Below, one piece after another: positions 54,287-62,005 of a stretch of 64,000 nucleotides of DNA; the stretch's first letter is position 1; each line of letters opens with the position of its first letter. The notes under the pieces are model-generated. The model was not told the origin of the DNA and did not search any database. It saw only the letters and a program-made list of their open reading frames with translations. The stretch comes from CAVWCW01 sp963753615 (GTDB taxonomy: Bacteria; Pseudomonadota; Gammaproteobacteria; Chromatiales; Chromatiaceae). A program made the position numbers and the translations under genes. The DNA is taken from contig CAVWCW010000003.1 in assembly GCA_963753615.1 (NCBI GenBank), positions 62,001 through 126,000 on the forward strand, written 5' to 3'.

Positions 54287-55515
54287 TTGAACTCCGTACC
54301 CAAGCAGCACTCGAGCGTACTCTCCGGCATGCGTCCTACCGGGCGCCTGCATCTGGGCCATTACCACGGCGTGCTGCAGAACTGGATTCGTCTCCAGCAC
54401 GAGTACGACTGCTACTTCTTCGTCGCCGACTGGCATGCCTTGACCACCCACTATGAAGATCCGTCCATCGTCCCCGAGAGCGTCTGGGACATGGTGATCG
54501 ACTGGCTGGCGGCCGGCATCGACCCGGACCGGGCCACCCTGTTTATCCAGTCCCGGGTGCCCGAGCACGCCGAGCTGCATCTGCTGCTGTCGATGCTCTG
54601 TCCCCTGGGCTGGCTGGAACGGGTGCCCAGTTACAAGGACCAGCAGGAAAAGCTCAAGCAAAAGGACCTCGCCACCTACGGTTTCCTCGGGTACCCGCTG
54701 CTGCAGAGCGCCGACATCCTGATCTACAAGGCCGGCCAGGTGCCGGTGGGCGAAGACCAGGTGGCCCACGTCGAGCTGACCCGTGAGATCGCCCGTCGCT
54801 TCAATCACCTGTACGGGCGCGAGCCCGACTTCGAAGCCAAGGCCGAACAGGCGGCCAAGAAGATGGGCAAGAAGAACGCCAAGGCCTTCGAGCGCATGCG
54901 CCGGGCCTATCAGGAACAGGGCGACCAGCAGGCCCTGGCCGATGCCCGGGCCCTGCTCGCAAGCCAGCAGAACATCGGCGAGGCCGAACGCGAGCGCCTG
55001 TTCGGCTATCTGGAAGGGGGCGGTCAGGGTGATCCTGCCGGAGCCCCAGCCCCTGCTCACCAAGGCCTCGAAGATGCCGGGGCTGGACGGCCAGAAGATG
55101 TCCAAGTCCTACGGCAATACCATCTCCCTGCGCGACGAGCCGGCGCGGGTCGAAAAGGCCCTGCGAACCATGCCCACCGACACCAACCGGGTGCGCCGCG
55201 ACGACCCCGGCGACCCGGATCTATGCCCGGTGTGGCAGTTTCACAGGATCTACTCCAGCGACGAGGTGCGCGATTGGGTGCAGGCCGGATGCCGTTCCGC
55301 AGGGATCGGCTGTATCGAATGCAAGCAGCCGGTAATCGACGCCGTATTGGCCGAGATCGGCCCGATCCAGGAGCGGGCTCGCGAGTACGAGGCCCAGCCC
55401 CGGCTGGTACGACAGATCGTCGAGGCCGGCTGCGAAGCGCGCCCGGGCGGTGGCCGGGCAGACCATGGACGAAGTGCGCAGCGCCATGTCGCTGCACTAC
55501 GAGGTCCCGGACTAG
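54287..55515 (+). CDS. trpS: Tryptophanyl-tRNA synthetase (two +1 frameshifts as written)
   Basis: Charges tRNA-Trp. TTG start at 54287, with SGMRPTGRLHLGHYHGVLQN as the class I HIGH region; KMSKSYGNTI is the KMSKS loop. One extra G near 55028 shifts the frame before VILPEPQPLLTKASKMPGLD; a second extra C near 55443 shifts it before RAVAGQTMDEVRSAM. Without these two bases the product is 408 residues ending LHYEVPD, TAG at 55513-55515, with no other stop. An essential enzyme, so sequence error is likelier than inactivation unless another copy exists. scpA follows after three bases. Confidence 0.9.
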
Positions 55516-55518
55516 CCC

Positions 55519-56337
55519 ATGCACCGGCACCCCGAGGAACACCCCCAGCAGGAGGAAATGCCCTTCGCCATCGTCCGTGGCGAACCGGTGGTGACCCTGC
55601 CCAAGGACCTCTATATTCCGCCCGACGCCCTGGAGGTGATCCTAGAGGCCTTCGAAGGACCGCTGGACCTGCTGCTGTACCTGATCAAGCGGCAGAATCT
55701 CGACATCCTCGACATTCCGATCGCCGAGATCACCCGGCAGTACATGGTGTATGTCGAGCTGATGAAGGGCCTGCGCCTGGAACTGGCTGCCGAGTATCTG
55801 GTGATGGCCGCGATGCTGGCCGAGATCAAATCCCGCATGCTGTTGCCGCGTCCCGCGAGTGCCGATGAAGACGAGGAAGACCCGCGCGCGGAACTGATCC
55901 GCCGGTTGCAGGAGTACGAGCGTTACAAGCAGGCGGCGGAAGACCTAGATGCCCTGCCGCGGCTGCACCGAGACCTGTTTCAGACCTACGCCGAGTTTCC
56001 GGACAAGCTGGTGCACCGGCCGCCGCCCGATGTCAGCCTGGACGAGGTCCTTCTGGCGATGCAGGACGTGCTGCGCAGGGCGGAGATGTTCACCCACCAT
56101 CGCATCGAGCGCGAGCCCCTGTCGGTGCGCGAACGCATGTCGCGGGTACTCGAAGCGGTCTCCAGCGAGGGCTTCACCGAATTTACCCAGCTTTTTACGA
56201 TCGAAGAAGGTCGCCTGGGCGTTGTGGTCACCTTTCTTGCGGTGCTGGAGTTGATCAAGGAATCGCTGCTGGAACTGGTTCAGGCCGAGGCCTTCGGGCC
56301 GATTCATGTCAAGGCGGTGGCCGGGCCGCAGGAATGA
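55519..56337 (+). CDS. scpA: Segregation and condensation protein A
   Basis: Kleisin partner of SMC/ScpB in chromosome segregation. 272 residues; FEGPLDLLLYLIKRQNLDIL at the N-terminus binds SMC. DIPIAEITRQYMVYVELMKG and AAEYLVMAAMLAEIKSRMLL are the canonical ScpA text, and the C-terminal winged helix includes FTQLFTIEEGRLGVVVTFLA. ATG 55519 lies directly after the trpS stop. Its partner scpB is 870 bases away, separated by sodN. Confidence 0.95.
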   Translation: MHRHPEEHPQQEEMPFAIVRGEPVVTLPKDLYIPPDALEVILEAFEGPLDLLLYLIKRQNLDILDIPIAEITRQYMVYVELMKGLRLELAAEYLVMAAMLAEIKSRMLLPRPASADEDEEDPRAELIRRLQEYERYKQAAEDLDALPRLHRDLFQTYAEFPDKLVHRPPPDVSLDEVLLAMQDVLRRAEMFTHHRIEREPLSVRERMSRVLEAVSSEGFTEFTQLFTIEEGRLGVVVTFLAVLELIKESLLELVQAEAFGPIHVKAVAGPQE

Positions 56338-56346
56338 CGGGCCGCT

Positions 56347-56372
56347 GAGTCGGCCGGCTCTGGCCTTTTTTT
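56347..56372 (+). terminator. Terminator-like hairpin after scpA
   Basis: GAGTC (56347-56351) pairs with GGCTC (56356-56360) around GGCC and is followed after five bases by a seven-T run (56366-56372). Short stem but strong T tract, ending the trpS-scpA transcript ahead of sodN. Confidence 0.5.
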
Positions 56373-56481
56373 GCGAGGCTTTCTAAAATCCGATTGGAAA
56401 GTATTCATTTCTCAACGCTTGCGACGATTGATATCGGGGGGCGTAGCGCCCCGCAAGTTTACCTAACCGATGGAGAAAACG

Positions 56482-56949
56482 ATGCTGTATCCACTGAAAA
56501 ACGCTTTTTTCGCAATTGCTTTCGCGGTAACGGGTTTGGTTCTGGTGTTGCCGCAATCAATCCAGGCCCACTGTCAGATCCCCTGCGGGATTTATGATGA
56601 TCACGCTCGCGTTCAGGCGATGCTAGAGGACGCGGCCACGGTCGAGAAATCGGTCAAGTTGATTGCTGAGGTCTCCGGCAAGTCGGATCCACAATCGCAG
56701 AATCAACTGGTGCGCTGGGTAATGAACAAAGAGCTACATGCGCAGAAGGTTATCGCGACCATCAGCGACTATTTTCTGACCCAGAGAGTCAAACCGGATC
56801 AAGAGGATTATGCCGACCGGCTGATCAAGCACCATGCGGTGATCATCGCAGCGATGAAGGCCAAGCAGAACGCCGACATGAATTATGCGCAAGCACTGAA
56901 GGAAAGCATCGAAGCCCTCTCCGGGTATTATCCCGAGCACAAGCATTGA
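56482..56949 (+). CDS. sodN: Nickel superoxide dismutase with N-terminal signal sequence
   Basis: 155 residues. The nickel hook HCxxPCGxY is HCQIPCGIYDD: His30, Cys31, Cys35 and Tyr38 of the precursor become His1, Cys2, Cys6 and Tyr9, the NiSOD ligands. It dismutates superoxide. The first 29 residues form a signal-peptide-like segment (basic K6, hydrophobic AFFAIAFAVTGLVLVL, then QSIQA with a type I cleavage site exactly before His). Export and maturation would thus occur together, and no SodX-type protease gene is adjacent. GGAG precedes ATG 56482; the ATG at 56470 is that RBS itself. Rest is the four-helix bundle. Confidence 0.9.
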   Translation: MLYPLKNAFFAIAFAVTGLVLVLPQSIQAHCQIPCGIYDDHARVQAMLEDAATVEKSVKLIAEVSGKSDPQSQNQLVRWVMNKELHAQKVIATISDYFLTQRVKPDQEDYADRLIKHHAVIIAAMKAKQNADMNYAQALKESIEALSGYYPEHKH

Positions 56950-56979
56950 GAGCAGGCTGATCCAGCGATGGTTCTCGAA

Positions 56980-56998
56980 CGGGGGGGTATCTCCCCCG
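56980..56998 (+). other. Hairpin 30 bases after sodN
   Basis: CGGGGG (56980-56985) and CCCCCG (56993-56998) can form a GC-only stem. No T run follows. It may mark the sodN mRNA end together with the next element. Confidence 0.35.
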
Positions 56999-57090
56999 AA
57001 CGCCTATCTGACGCCTCCGACGGCTGGTGGGCGGCCTTAGGACTATGGCGGGAGGCTCAACGCAGATCGAGGTGCAAAGCGCGTGAAAGC

Positions 57091-57099
57091 TGATATACT
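57091..57099 (+). promoter_or_regulatory. Extended -10 promoter motif
   Basis: TGATATACT (57091-57099) is an extended -10 (TGn followed by TATACT) and lies three bases before the GGGGCA that starts a small hairpin-and-terminator unit. No good -35 is present, as is usual for extended -10 promoters. Likely drives the small RNA candidate downstream. Confidence 0.45.
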
Positions 57100-57101
57100 T
57101 C

Positions 57102-57164
57102 GGGGCAGTCGACGCTGAAAACTTTGTGCCCCCGACTCAACCCCGCTCCCGAGTGGGGTTTTTT
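57102..57164 (+). ncRNA. Candidate small RNA between sodN and scpB
   Basis: GGGGCA (57102-57107) can pair with TGCCCC (57127-57132). A terminator hairpin follows: AACCCCGCT (57139-57147) with AGTGGGGTT (57152-57160), then TTTTTT to 57164. It is preceded by an extended -10 motif. About 60-65 nucleotides, no open frame, no known RNA family recognised. It could equally be a leader ending before scpB; scpB starts 40 bases further on. Confidence 0.45.
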
Positions 57165-57204
57165 GTTTTCCAAATTTATATTGAATTAGTGGCTTAGAGT
57201 GGAA

Positions 57205-57858
57205 ATGGGAGAAGTCATCGAATTCAACACCCAGGCACTCCAGGTCAAGCAGATCGTCGAAGCGGCCCTGCTTGCGGCCGGCCGGCCGCTGAGCCTGGAA
57301 CAGCTAATGGCCCTGTTTCCCGAACCGGAGCAGCCGGAGCGCCGCCAGATCCGCCAGGCCCTGCAAACCCTTAGCGAGGAGTACGCCGGTCGCGGCATGG
57401 AACTGTGCGAGGTGGCCAGCGGGTTCCGCATCCAGGTGCGGGCGGACTATGCGCCCTGGGTTTCGCGCCTGTGGGAGGAAAAGCCCGCCCGCTACTCCCG
57501 GGCCCTTATGGAGACCCTGGCCCTGATCGCCTACCGTCAGCCAGTGACCCGGGCCGAGATCGAAGACATCCGGGGCGTCAGCGTCAGCAGCAGTATCGTC
57601 AAGACCCTGCTGGAGCGGGAGTGGGTGAGGGTGGTTGGGCACCGCGACGTGCCGGGAAGACCGGCGTTGTATGCCACCACCCGGGAATTTCTCGATTATT
57701 TCGGCTTGCAGAGCCTGGATCAACTGCCGACCCTGGCCGAACTGCGCGACTTCGACAGCATCAACCGGGAGCTTGACCTGCAACAGGACGAGGCCGAGCC
57801 CGTGCAGGTTCCCTTGGCCCATTCCGACGCCGACGAGAGCGAGCCCGAGCATGATTAA
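57205..57858 (+). CDS. scpB: Segregation and condensation protein B
   Basis: Dimeric winged-helix partner of ScpA. ATG 57205 (MGEVIEFNTQALQVKQIVEA) is preferred, though GTG 57199 in frame is possible. Core text EAALLAAGRPLSLEQLMALF, ALMETLALIAYRQPVTRAEI and RGVSVSSSIVKTLLEREWVR matches ScpB, ending in an acidic tail. 217 residues. Its stop overlaps the rluB start by eight bases (ATGATTAA). Confidence 0.94.
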   Translation: MGEVIEFNTQALQVKQIVEAALLAAGRPLSLEQLMALFPEPEQPERRQIRQALQTLSEEYAGRGMELCEVASGFRIQVRADYAPWVSRLWEEKPARYSRALMETLALIAYRQPVTRAEIEDIRGVSVSSSIVKTLLEREWVRVVGHRDVPGRPALYATTREFLDYFGLQSLDQLPTLAELRDFDSINRELDLQQDEAEPVQVPLAHSDADESEPEHD

Positions 57859-58723
57859 ACCCCCAGCCGCCGCCGGCGAACGCCTGCAGAAGGCCCTGGC
57901 CAATGCCGGCCTAGGTTCGCGCCGGGAGATCGAGGGTTGGATCGCCGATGGTCGGATCGAGATCAATGGCCGGGTGGCTCGGCTCGGTGATCGGGTGCAG
58001 CCGGAAGACCAGATCCGCGTCGACGGCAAGCCCCTGTCCGCGCGCCGCATGGCCCCGGCGGCGCAGCGGGTGATCGCCTACAACAAACCGGAAGGAGAAT
58101 TGGTCAGCCGCGCCGATCCCGAAGGCCGGCCGTTGATCTTTCAGAACCTGCCGCGCTTGGATCAGGGACGCTGGATCAATGTCGGCCGGCTCGATATCAA
58201 CAGCGCTGGCTTGTTGCTGCTCACCACAGACGGTGAACTGGCCAACCGCCTGATGCATCCCAGCCACAGCGTCGACCGGGAGTATGCGGTGCGGGTGTTG
58301 GGCAAGGTCGATAATCAGATGCTGCAGCGGCTGCGAGAAGGTATCGAGTTGGAGGATGGCCCGGCCCGTTTCGAGGATATCGTCGACAACGGTGGCAGCG
58401 GCGCCAACCACTGGTATCACGTGGTGATCCGCGAGGGTCGTCAACGCGAGGTACGACGTATGTGGGAAGCGGTGGGGGTACGGGTCAGCCGCCTGATTCG
58501 GGTGCGCTTCGCGAATGTGGTGCTGGGCAACCGCACCCGCCAGGGGCGCTGGCGCGAGATTGAAGGCGCGGACCTAAAGGAACTCTACCGCTGGGTGGAC
58601 CTCCAGCCACCGGCGCCGCGGCCCAAGGTCGCCGCCGCCCGGTCCGGCGAGCGCCGGCCGCGCCCGGCCAAGCGCCAAAACGTCTGGCGCCAGCGCCCGG
58701 CGCCGAAGCGCCGTGGCCGTTGA
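57851..58723 (+). CDS. rluB: 23S rRNA pseudouridine synthase RluB
   Basis: Modifies 23S U2605. 290 residues: S4 domain at the start (GERLQKALANAGLGSRREIE), then VIAYNKPEGELVS, catalytic region INVGRLDINSAGLLLLTTDG and VVIREGRQREVRRMWEAVG. The C-terminal tail is very basic and low complexity (RPRPAKRQNVWRQRPAPKRR), common for this family. Order scpB-rluB is conserved in gammaproteobacteria. The next start lies inside its end. Confidence 0.95.
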   Translation: MIKPPAAAGERLQKALANAGLGSRREIEGWIADGRIEINGRVARLGDRVQPEDQIRVDGKPLSARRMAPAAQRVIAYNKPEGELVSRADPEGRPLIFQNLPRLDQGRWINVGRLDINSAGLLLLTTDGELANRLMHPSHSVDREYAVRVLGKVDNQMLQRLREGIELEDGPARFEDIVDNGGSGANHWYHVVIREGRQREVRRMWEAVGVRVSRLIRVRFANVVLGNRTRQGRWREIEGADLKELYRWVDLQPPAPRPKVAAARSGERRPRPAKRQNVWRQRPAPKRRGR

Positions 58724-59408
58724 AAAGGGGTTGTCCGGGCTGCGTCTGCGGCAGGTTTATCAGCTTCTGCTAGGGGCCTATGGCCACCAGAAATGGTGGC
58801 CCGCGGAAAGCCGCTTCGAGGTGATGGTCGGGGCGGTGTTGACCCAGAACACGGCCTGGCCCAATGTCGAGCGGGCAATCGCCAATCTGCGTGCCGCGGA
58901 TTGGCTGCGTCCGGAGCCGATAGCGGCTGCCGAGCCCGCGGCCCTGGCCGAGCTGATTCGCCCCGCCGGTTACTTCAATGTCAAGGCCCGGCGCCTGCAG
59001 AGTTTCTGCCGTTTCCTGCTGGAGCAGGGCGGCGAGGGTGCGCTGGCCGCCCGACCCACCGCTGAGCTGCGCACCCAACTGCTGAGGGTGCACGGGGTGG
59101 GCCCGGAGACCGCCGACGATATGCTCCTCTATGCCTTCGAGCGCCCGGTGTTCGTGATCGATGCCTATACTCGCCGCATCTGGGCCCGCCTGGGCCTGAT
59201 CGCCGGCGACGAGGGTTACGAAACCCTGCGCACCGGATTCGAAGCGGCCCTTGGGCCCGACGCCCCCTTGTACAACGAGTACCACGCCCTGGTCGTCCGC
59301 CACGCCAAGGAGGCCTGCCGCAAGCGCCCCGGCTGCGATGGCTGCAGCCTGCGCGGACTTTGTCTCCGGGGCCAGGCCGGGAACGCTCCCCCTTCCGATG
59401 TCCTCTGA
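58713..59408 (+). CDS. Endonuclease III-related HhH-GPD protein
   Basis: 231 residues. FEVMVGAVLTQNTAWPNVER, then the helix-hairpin-helix LRVHGVGPETADDMLLYAF and catalytic aspartate in VFVIDAYTRRI, and an iron-sulphur loop CRKRPGCDGCSLRGLC with C-x6-C-x2-C-x5-C spacing. This is the branch once called 'endonuclease III homologue' that includes base-excision glycosylases of uncertain substrate. GTG start at 58713 inside rluB; its stop overlaps the GNAT start. Confidence 0.92.
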   Translation: MAVEKGLSGLRLRQVYQLLLGAYGHQKWWPAESRFEVMVGAVLTQNTAWPNVERAIANLRAADWLRPEPIAAAEPAALAELIRPAGYFNVKARRLQSFCRFLLEQGGEGALAARPTAELRTQLLRVHGVGPETADDMLLYAFERPVFVIDAYTRRIWARLGLIAGDEGYETLRTGFEAALGPDAPLYNEYHALVVRHAKEACRKRPGCDGCSLRGLCLRGQAGNAPPSDVL

Positions 59409-59889
59409 ACTGAGCATTTGCCGCGCCGATTATGCCGATCCCCGGCAGGCGGAGGCCCTGGTGGCGTTGCTCGACGCCTACGCCAGAGATCCCATGGGTG
59501 GCGGCGAGCCCCTGCCGGCCCGCTCCCGCGCCGAGTTGCCCGCCCGCTTGTCCCAGATCCCAGGCGCCTTCAGCCTGCTCGCTTATCTGGACGGGGTCCC
59601 GGTGGGACTGGCCACTTGTTTCGAAGGCTTTTCCACCTTTTCCTGCCGCCCTCTGCTGAATATCCACGACCTGGCGGTGCTCCCAGCCTGGCGCGGCCGC
59701 GGCATTGGCCGCGCCCTGCTGGCGCGGGTCGAGGCGATTGCACAGGAACTCGATTGCTGCAAGCTCACCCTGGAGGTGCTGCAGGGCAATCGCGCGGCCC
59801 AGGCTCTGTACCGGGCCCACGGCTTTCGCCCCTACGAGCTGGACCCGGCCCTGGGCTCGGCCGAGTTCTGGCAAATGGATCTTGGTTAA
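59398..59889 (+). CDS. GNAT-family N-acetyltransferase
   Basis: 163 residues. Acetyl-CoA pyrophosphate loop LPAWRGRGIGRALLARVEAI near residue 100; LNIHDLAVLPAWRGRG gives beta4, and KLTLEVLQGNRAAQALYRAHG the C-terminal part. The acceptor is unknown. ATG 59398 overlaps the nuclease gene by 11 bases, so the four genes scpB-rluB-nuclease-GNAT look like one transcript. Confidence 0.92.
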   Translation: MSSELSICRADYADPRQAEALVALLDAYARDPMGGGEPLPARSRAELPARLSQIPGAFSLLAYLDGVPVGLATCFEGFSTFSCRPLLNIHDLAVLPAWRGRGIGRALLARVEAIAQELDCCKLTLEVLQGNRAAQALYRAHGFRPYELDPALGSAEFWQMDLG

Positions 59890-60116
59890 AAGAATTATAT
59901 TTCATGATGATAAGCGAACTTCTTGAGGTTTGTTTCGAGTAAGCGGGGCTGGTCCGTAGAAGCGAATTTCTCTATGCTCGAAGACCGAAACCGCCGGTTT
60001 CCAAACGCGCAAAATTTTCCAGGCCGCTTTCTTTCGGTTCTTGATTTTTTGTATCTTTAGTGTTTATAAACATAAATATACGAACTGTTCTTCAAGTAAA
60101 ATTCTGAGGTAGGGCA

Positions 60117-60413
60117 ATGAGCGAACAAGTGGTGGGGAAATGCTGGCATTGTGGCCATGGGCTGATGCGGGCTGACCTGGCGCGGGAGAACACCTGCCCT
60201 GGCTGCGGCAAGAGCACCCGGTCCTGCCGAAACTGCCGCTGGTATGCCCCGGGGCGCCCCAACGAATGCCGGGAACCGATGGTTGAGCGCATTCTGGACA
60301 AAGAGAAGGCCAACTACTGCGAGCTGTTTCAGCCCAGCCTGGAGGCCGGCGCCCAGGCTCAAGGCGGTGCCGAGAACCAGCGGCGCCAGGCGGCGGAAGA
60401 TCTGTTCAAATAG
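60117..60413 (+). CDS. Small zinc-ribbon protein, 98 aa
   Basis: Three cysteine pairs: CWHCGH (8-13), CPGCGK (27-32) and CRNCRWY (37-43), followed by RPNECREP and NYCELF, so two or three metal sites. The spacing, with CxxC pairs and a conserved NECREPMVER region, suggests a zinc-ribbon or rubredoxin-like knuckle. Start MSEQVVGKCWHCGH at 60117. AT-rich sequence upstream. Not recognised as a named family; seen in several gammaproteobacteria as far as I recall. Confidence 0.75.
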   Translation: MSEQVVGKCWHCGHGLMRADLARENTCPGCGKSTRSCRNCRWYAPGRPNECREPMVERILDKEKANYCELFQPSLEAGAQAQGGAENQRRQAAEDLFK

Positions 60414-60611
60414 TGCCGGGCGCTGGCTCAGGGCTGGGTGCGGATTCGCACCCCCACCGCGGGCCTGCGCGGGCGTAGACGATCGGCTCAAATTTGAGCT
60501 CGCTGGTGTAGTCGTGAAACTCCCCTAGGCCCCCCGGGCTCTTAGGCGACAGCAGGAGCTGGGTGGAGATCCTCTGGGTCGTTCGCCGAGGCATGCCGCA
60601 ACCCGCCCGCG

Positions 60612-61382
60612 TCATCCGACCGTATAACCCGCTTTCCGCAGCTGTCTGCGCGCCTTTGCCAGTTCCTCCGAGTCCCGGTACAGCAGCACCACCCGGAAGC
60701 CCTGGCCCGGGGTGCGGTACCACTCCAGGCGCAATCCGGGCACGCGCTTGCGCAGGGCCGCGGCGAAGGCCTCGGCGCGGTAGGGGCGGTCAAATACGAT
60801 CAGCTCCAGTTTCTGCTCCCCGTCGTAGTTGGAGAAGGCCGTTCCCGCGCCGGGGCTGGCCAGTACATACTCCAAGTGGCGATGGATATAGGCGCTGTAC
60901 CATTGGGCGCCGCTGGGGATGCGCTCGGCACCGACCGGGATGCGACCGGGCCCGTAGTTATAGGCTGCGAGGGCCAGGTGCAGGTCGCCCTGGTAGCGGT
61001 CAAGCAGGCGGCGCAGGTATCCGGCCCCGGCCCGGATATTGCCGCAGGGTTCGTAGAGGTCGGTGAGGTGTTTGAAGCCCAGATCGCGGGCGGTCTGGGG
61101 CCACTGGATCTGCATGATGCCAATGGCGTCGGCCTTGGAACGGGCCCGGGGCTGGAAGTCGCTTTCGCCGCGGGCCAGGGCAAGCAGCAGCACCAGGGGC
61201 AGGCGCTCGGCCGTTGCGGCTTGGCGGAAGCAGTCCATATAGGGGAAAGTCTGGCCAGGCTGCAGCCCATCGGCCCGGGCCAAAAGCGCCTGCCAGGCCT
61301 GGGCGCTGCGGGCACAGGCGCTGCTCGCAGCGGCGACTAGCAGTGCGCAGAGCAATAGCTCCGCCCAAGGCCGGCGGCTCAT
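60612..61382 (-). CDS. Lytic transglycosylase (SLT) with C-terminal SPOR-like module
   Basis: 256 residues. Signal peptide AELLLCALLVAAASSACARS and SLT catalytic glutamate in LALARGESDFQPRARSKADA; GIMQIQWPQTARDLG and AAYNYGPGRIPVG are the rest of the goose-lysozyme-like active site. The last about 70 residues (KLELIVFDRPYRAEAFAAAL to RRQLRKAGYTVG) look like a SPOR-type peptidoglycan-binding fold. Last gene of the right-edge operon; its ATG overlaps the previous stop. Periplasmic peptidoglycan cleavage is expected. Confidence 0.88.
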   Translation of the reverse strand: MSRRPWAELLLCALLVAAASSACARSAQAWQALLARADGLQPGQTFPYMDCFRQAATAERLPLVLLLALARGESDFQPRARSKADAIGIMQIQWPQTARDLGFKHLTDLYEPCGNIRAGAGYLRRLLDRYQGDLHLALAAYNYGPGRIPVGAERIPSGAQWYSAYIHRHLEYVLASPGAGTAFSNYDGEQKLELIVFDRPYRAEAFAAALRKRVPGLRLEWYRTPGQGFRVVLLYRDSEELAKARRQLRKAGYTVG

Positions 61383-61996
61383 GGCGGGACCTCCGGCGAC
61401 AGCCCGCTGACCGCCTCGACAAGGGCCAGCCCGAGCTGCAGGTCGGTCGCATCTTGGTAGGCTAGGTGCACTCGGTATTGGCCCGGGCCCTCGTGCTCTA
61501 CGCTGAACCGGCGGCCGCTGAGCCGGCTCAAATGGTCGGCGAAGCCCTGGGCGGAGATCCGGCTGCGGAACGGGTTCCAAAGCGGATGCCAGGAAGGTTC
61601 CGCTATGCTGCGCGCCGTTGTGGCGACGACGGGGGTGGACTCCGCAACGAGCCGCGGGAAGCCGGGCGGAGACGAAGATTCCGGCGCGTCCTGGTTCGGC
61701 GTGGGTCCGGCTTGTGCTGGCGCGGCGCCAACGGCGGGTGGGTCAGCAGATTCGACCGGCACCTGGGAGCTGGGCTGCGGCGCGGGCGGCTGCGAGCTGG
61801 TGCCGGCGGGGGGGAGCCTCGGGCCTTCCAGGTTGCGGCCCATTGGCTGCGGTGCAACCGTTTCCTCGACTCCGGTCAGCCCTTCGGCGGTTGCCGACGG
61901 CGTTTGCAGCACCGGGTGCTCCAGCACCAGCAGCCACCAGAGTCCCACCAAGGCGGCCCCGCTTAGGGCCCCTAGAAGTTTCCAGATCATGCTCAT
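61379..61996 (-). CDS. Single-pass membrane protein with SPOR-like C-terminus
   Basis: 205 residues. One N-terminal helix (WKLLGALSGAALVGLWWLLV), a long Pro/Ser/Ala-rich linker (residues 40-145), and a C-terminal folded part of about 55 residues (SAQGFADHLSRLSGRRFSVE, QYRVHLAYQDATDLQLGLAL) with the beta-alpha-beta pattern of SPOR-like domains. Bitopic layout with periplasmic linker matches septum/peptidoglycan-linked proteins. Start 61996 is ten bases after the lipoprotein gene; the stop overlaps the transglycosylase ATG. No named family recognised. Confidence 0.7.
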   Translation of the reverse strand: MSMIWKLLGALSGAALVGLWWLLVLEHPVLQTPSATAEGLTGVEETVAPQPMGRNLEGPRLPPAGTSSQPPAPQPSSQVPVESADPPAVGAAPAQAGPTPNQDAPESSSPPGFPRLVAESTPVVATTARSIAEPSWHPLWNPFRSRISAQGFADHLSRLSGRRFSVEHEGPGQYRVHLAYQDATDLQLGLALVEAVSGLSPEVPP

Positions 61997-62005
61997 ACTC
62001 CTGCC

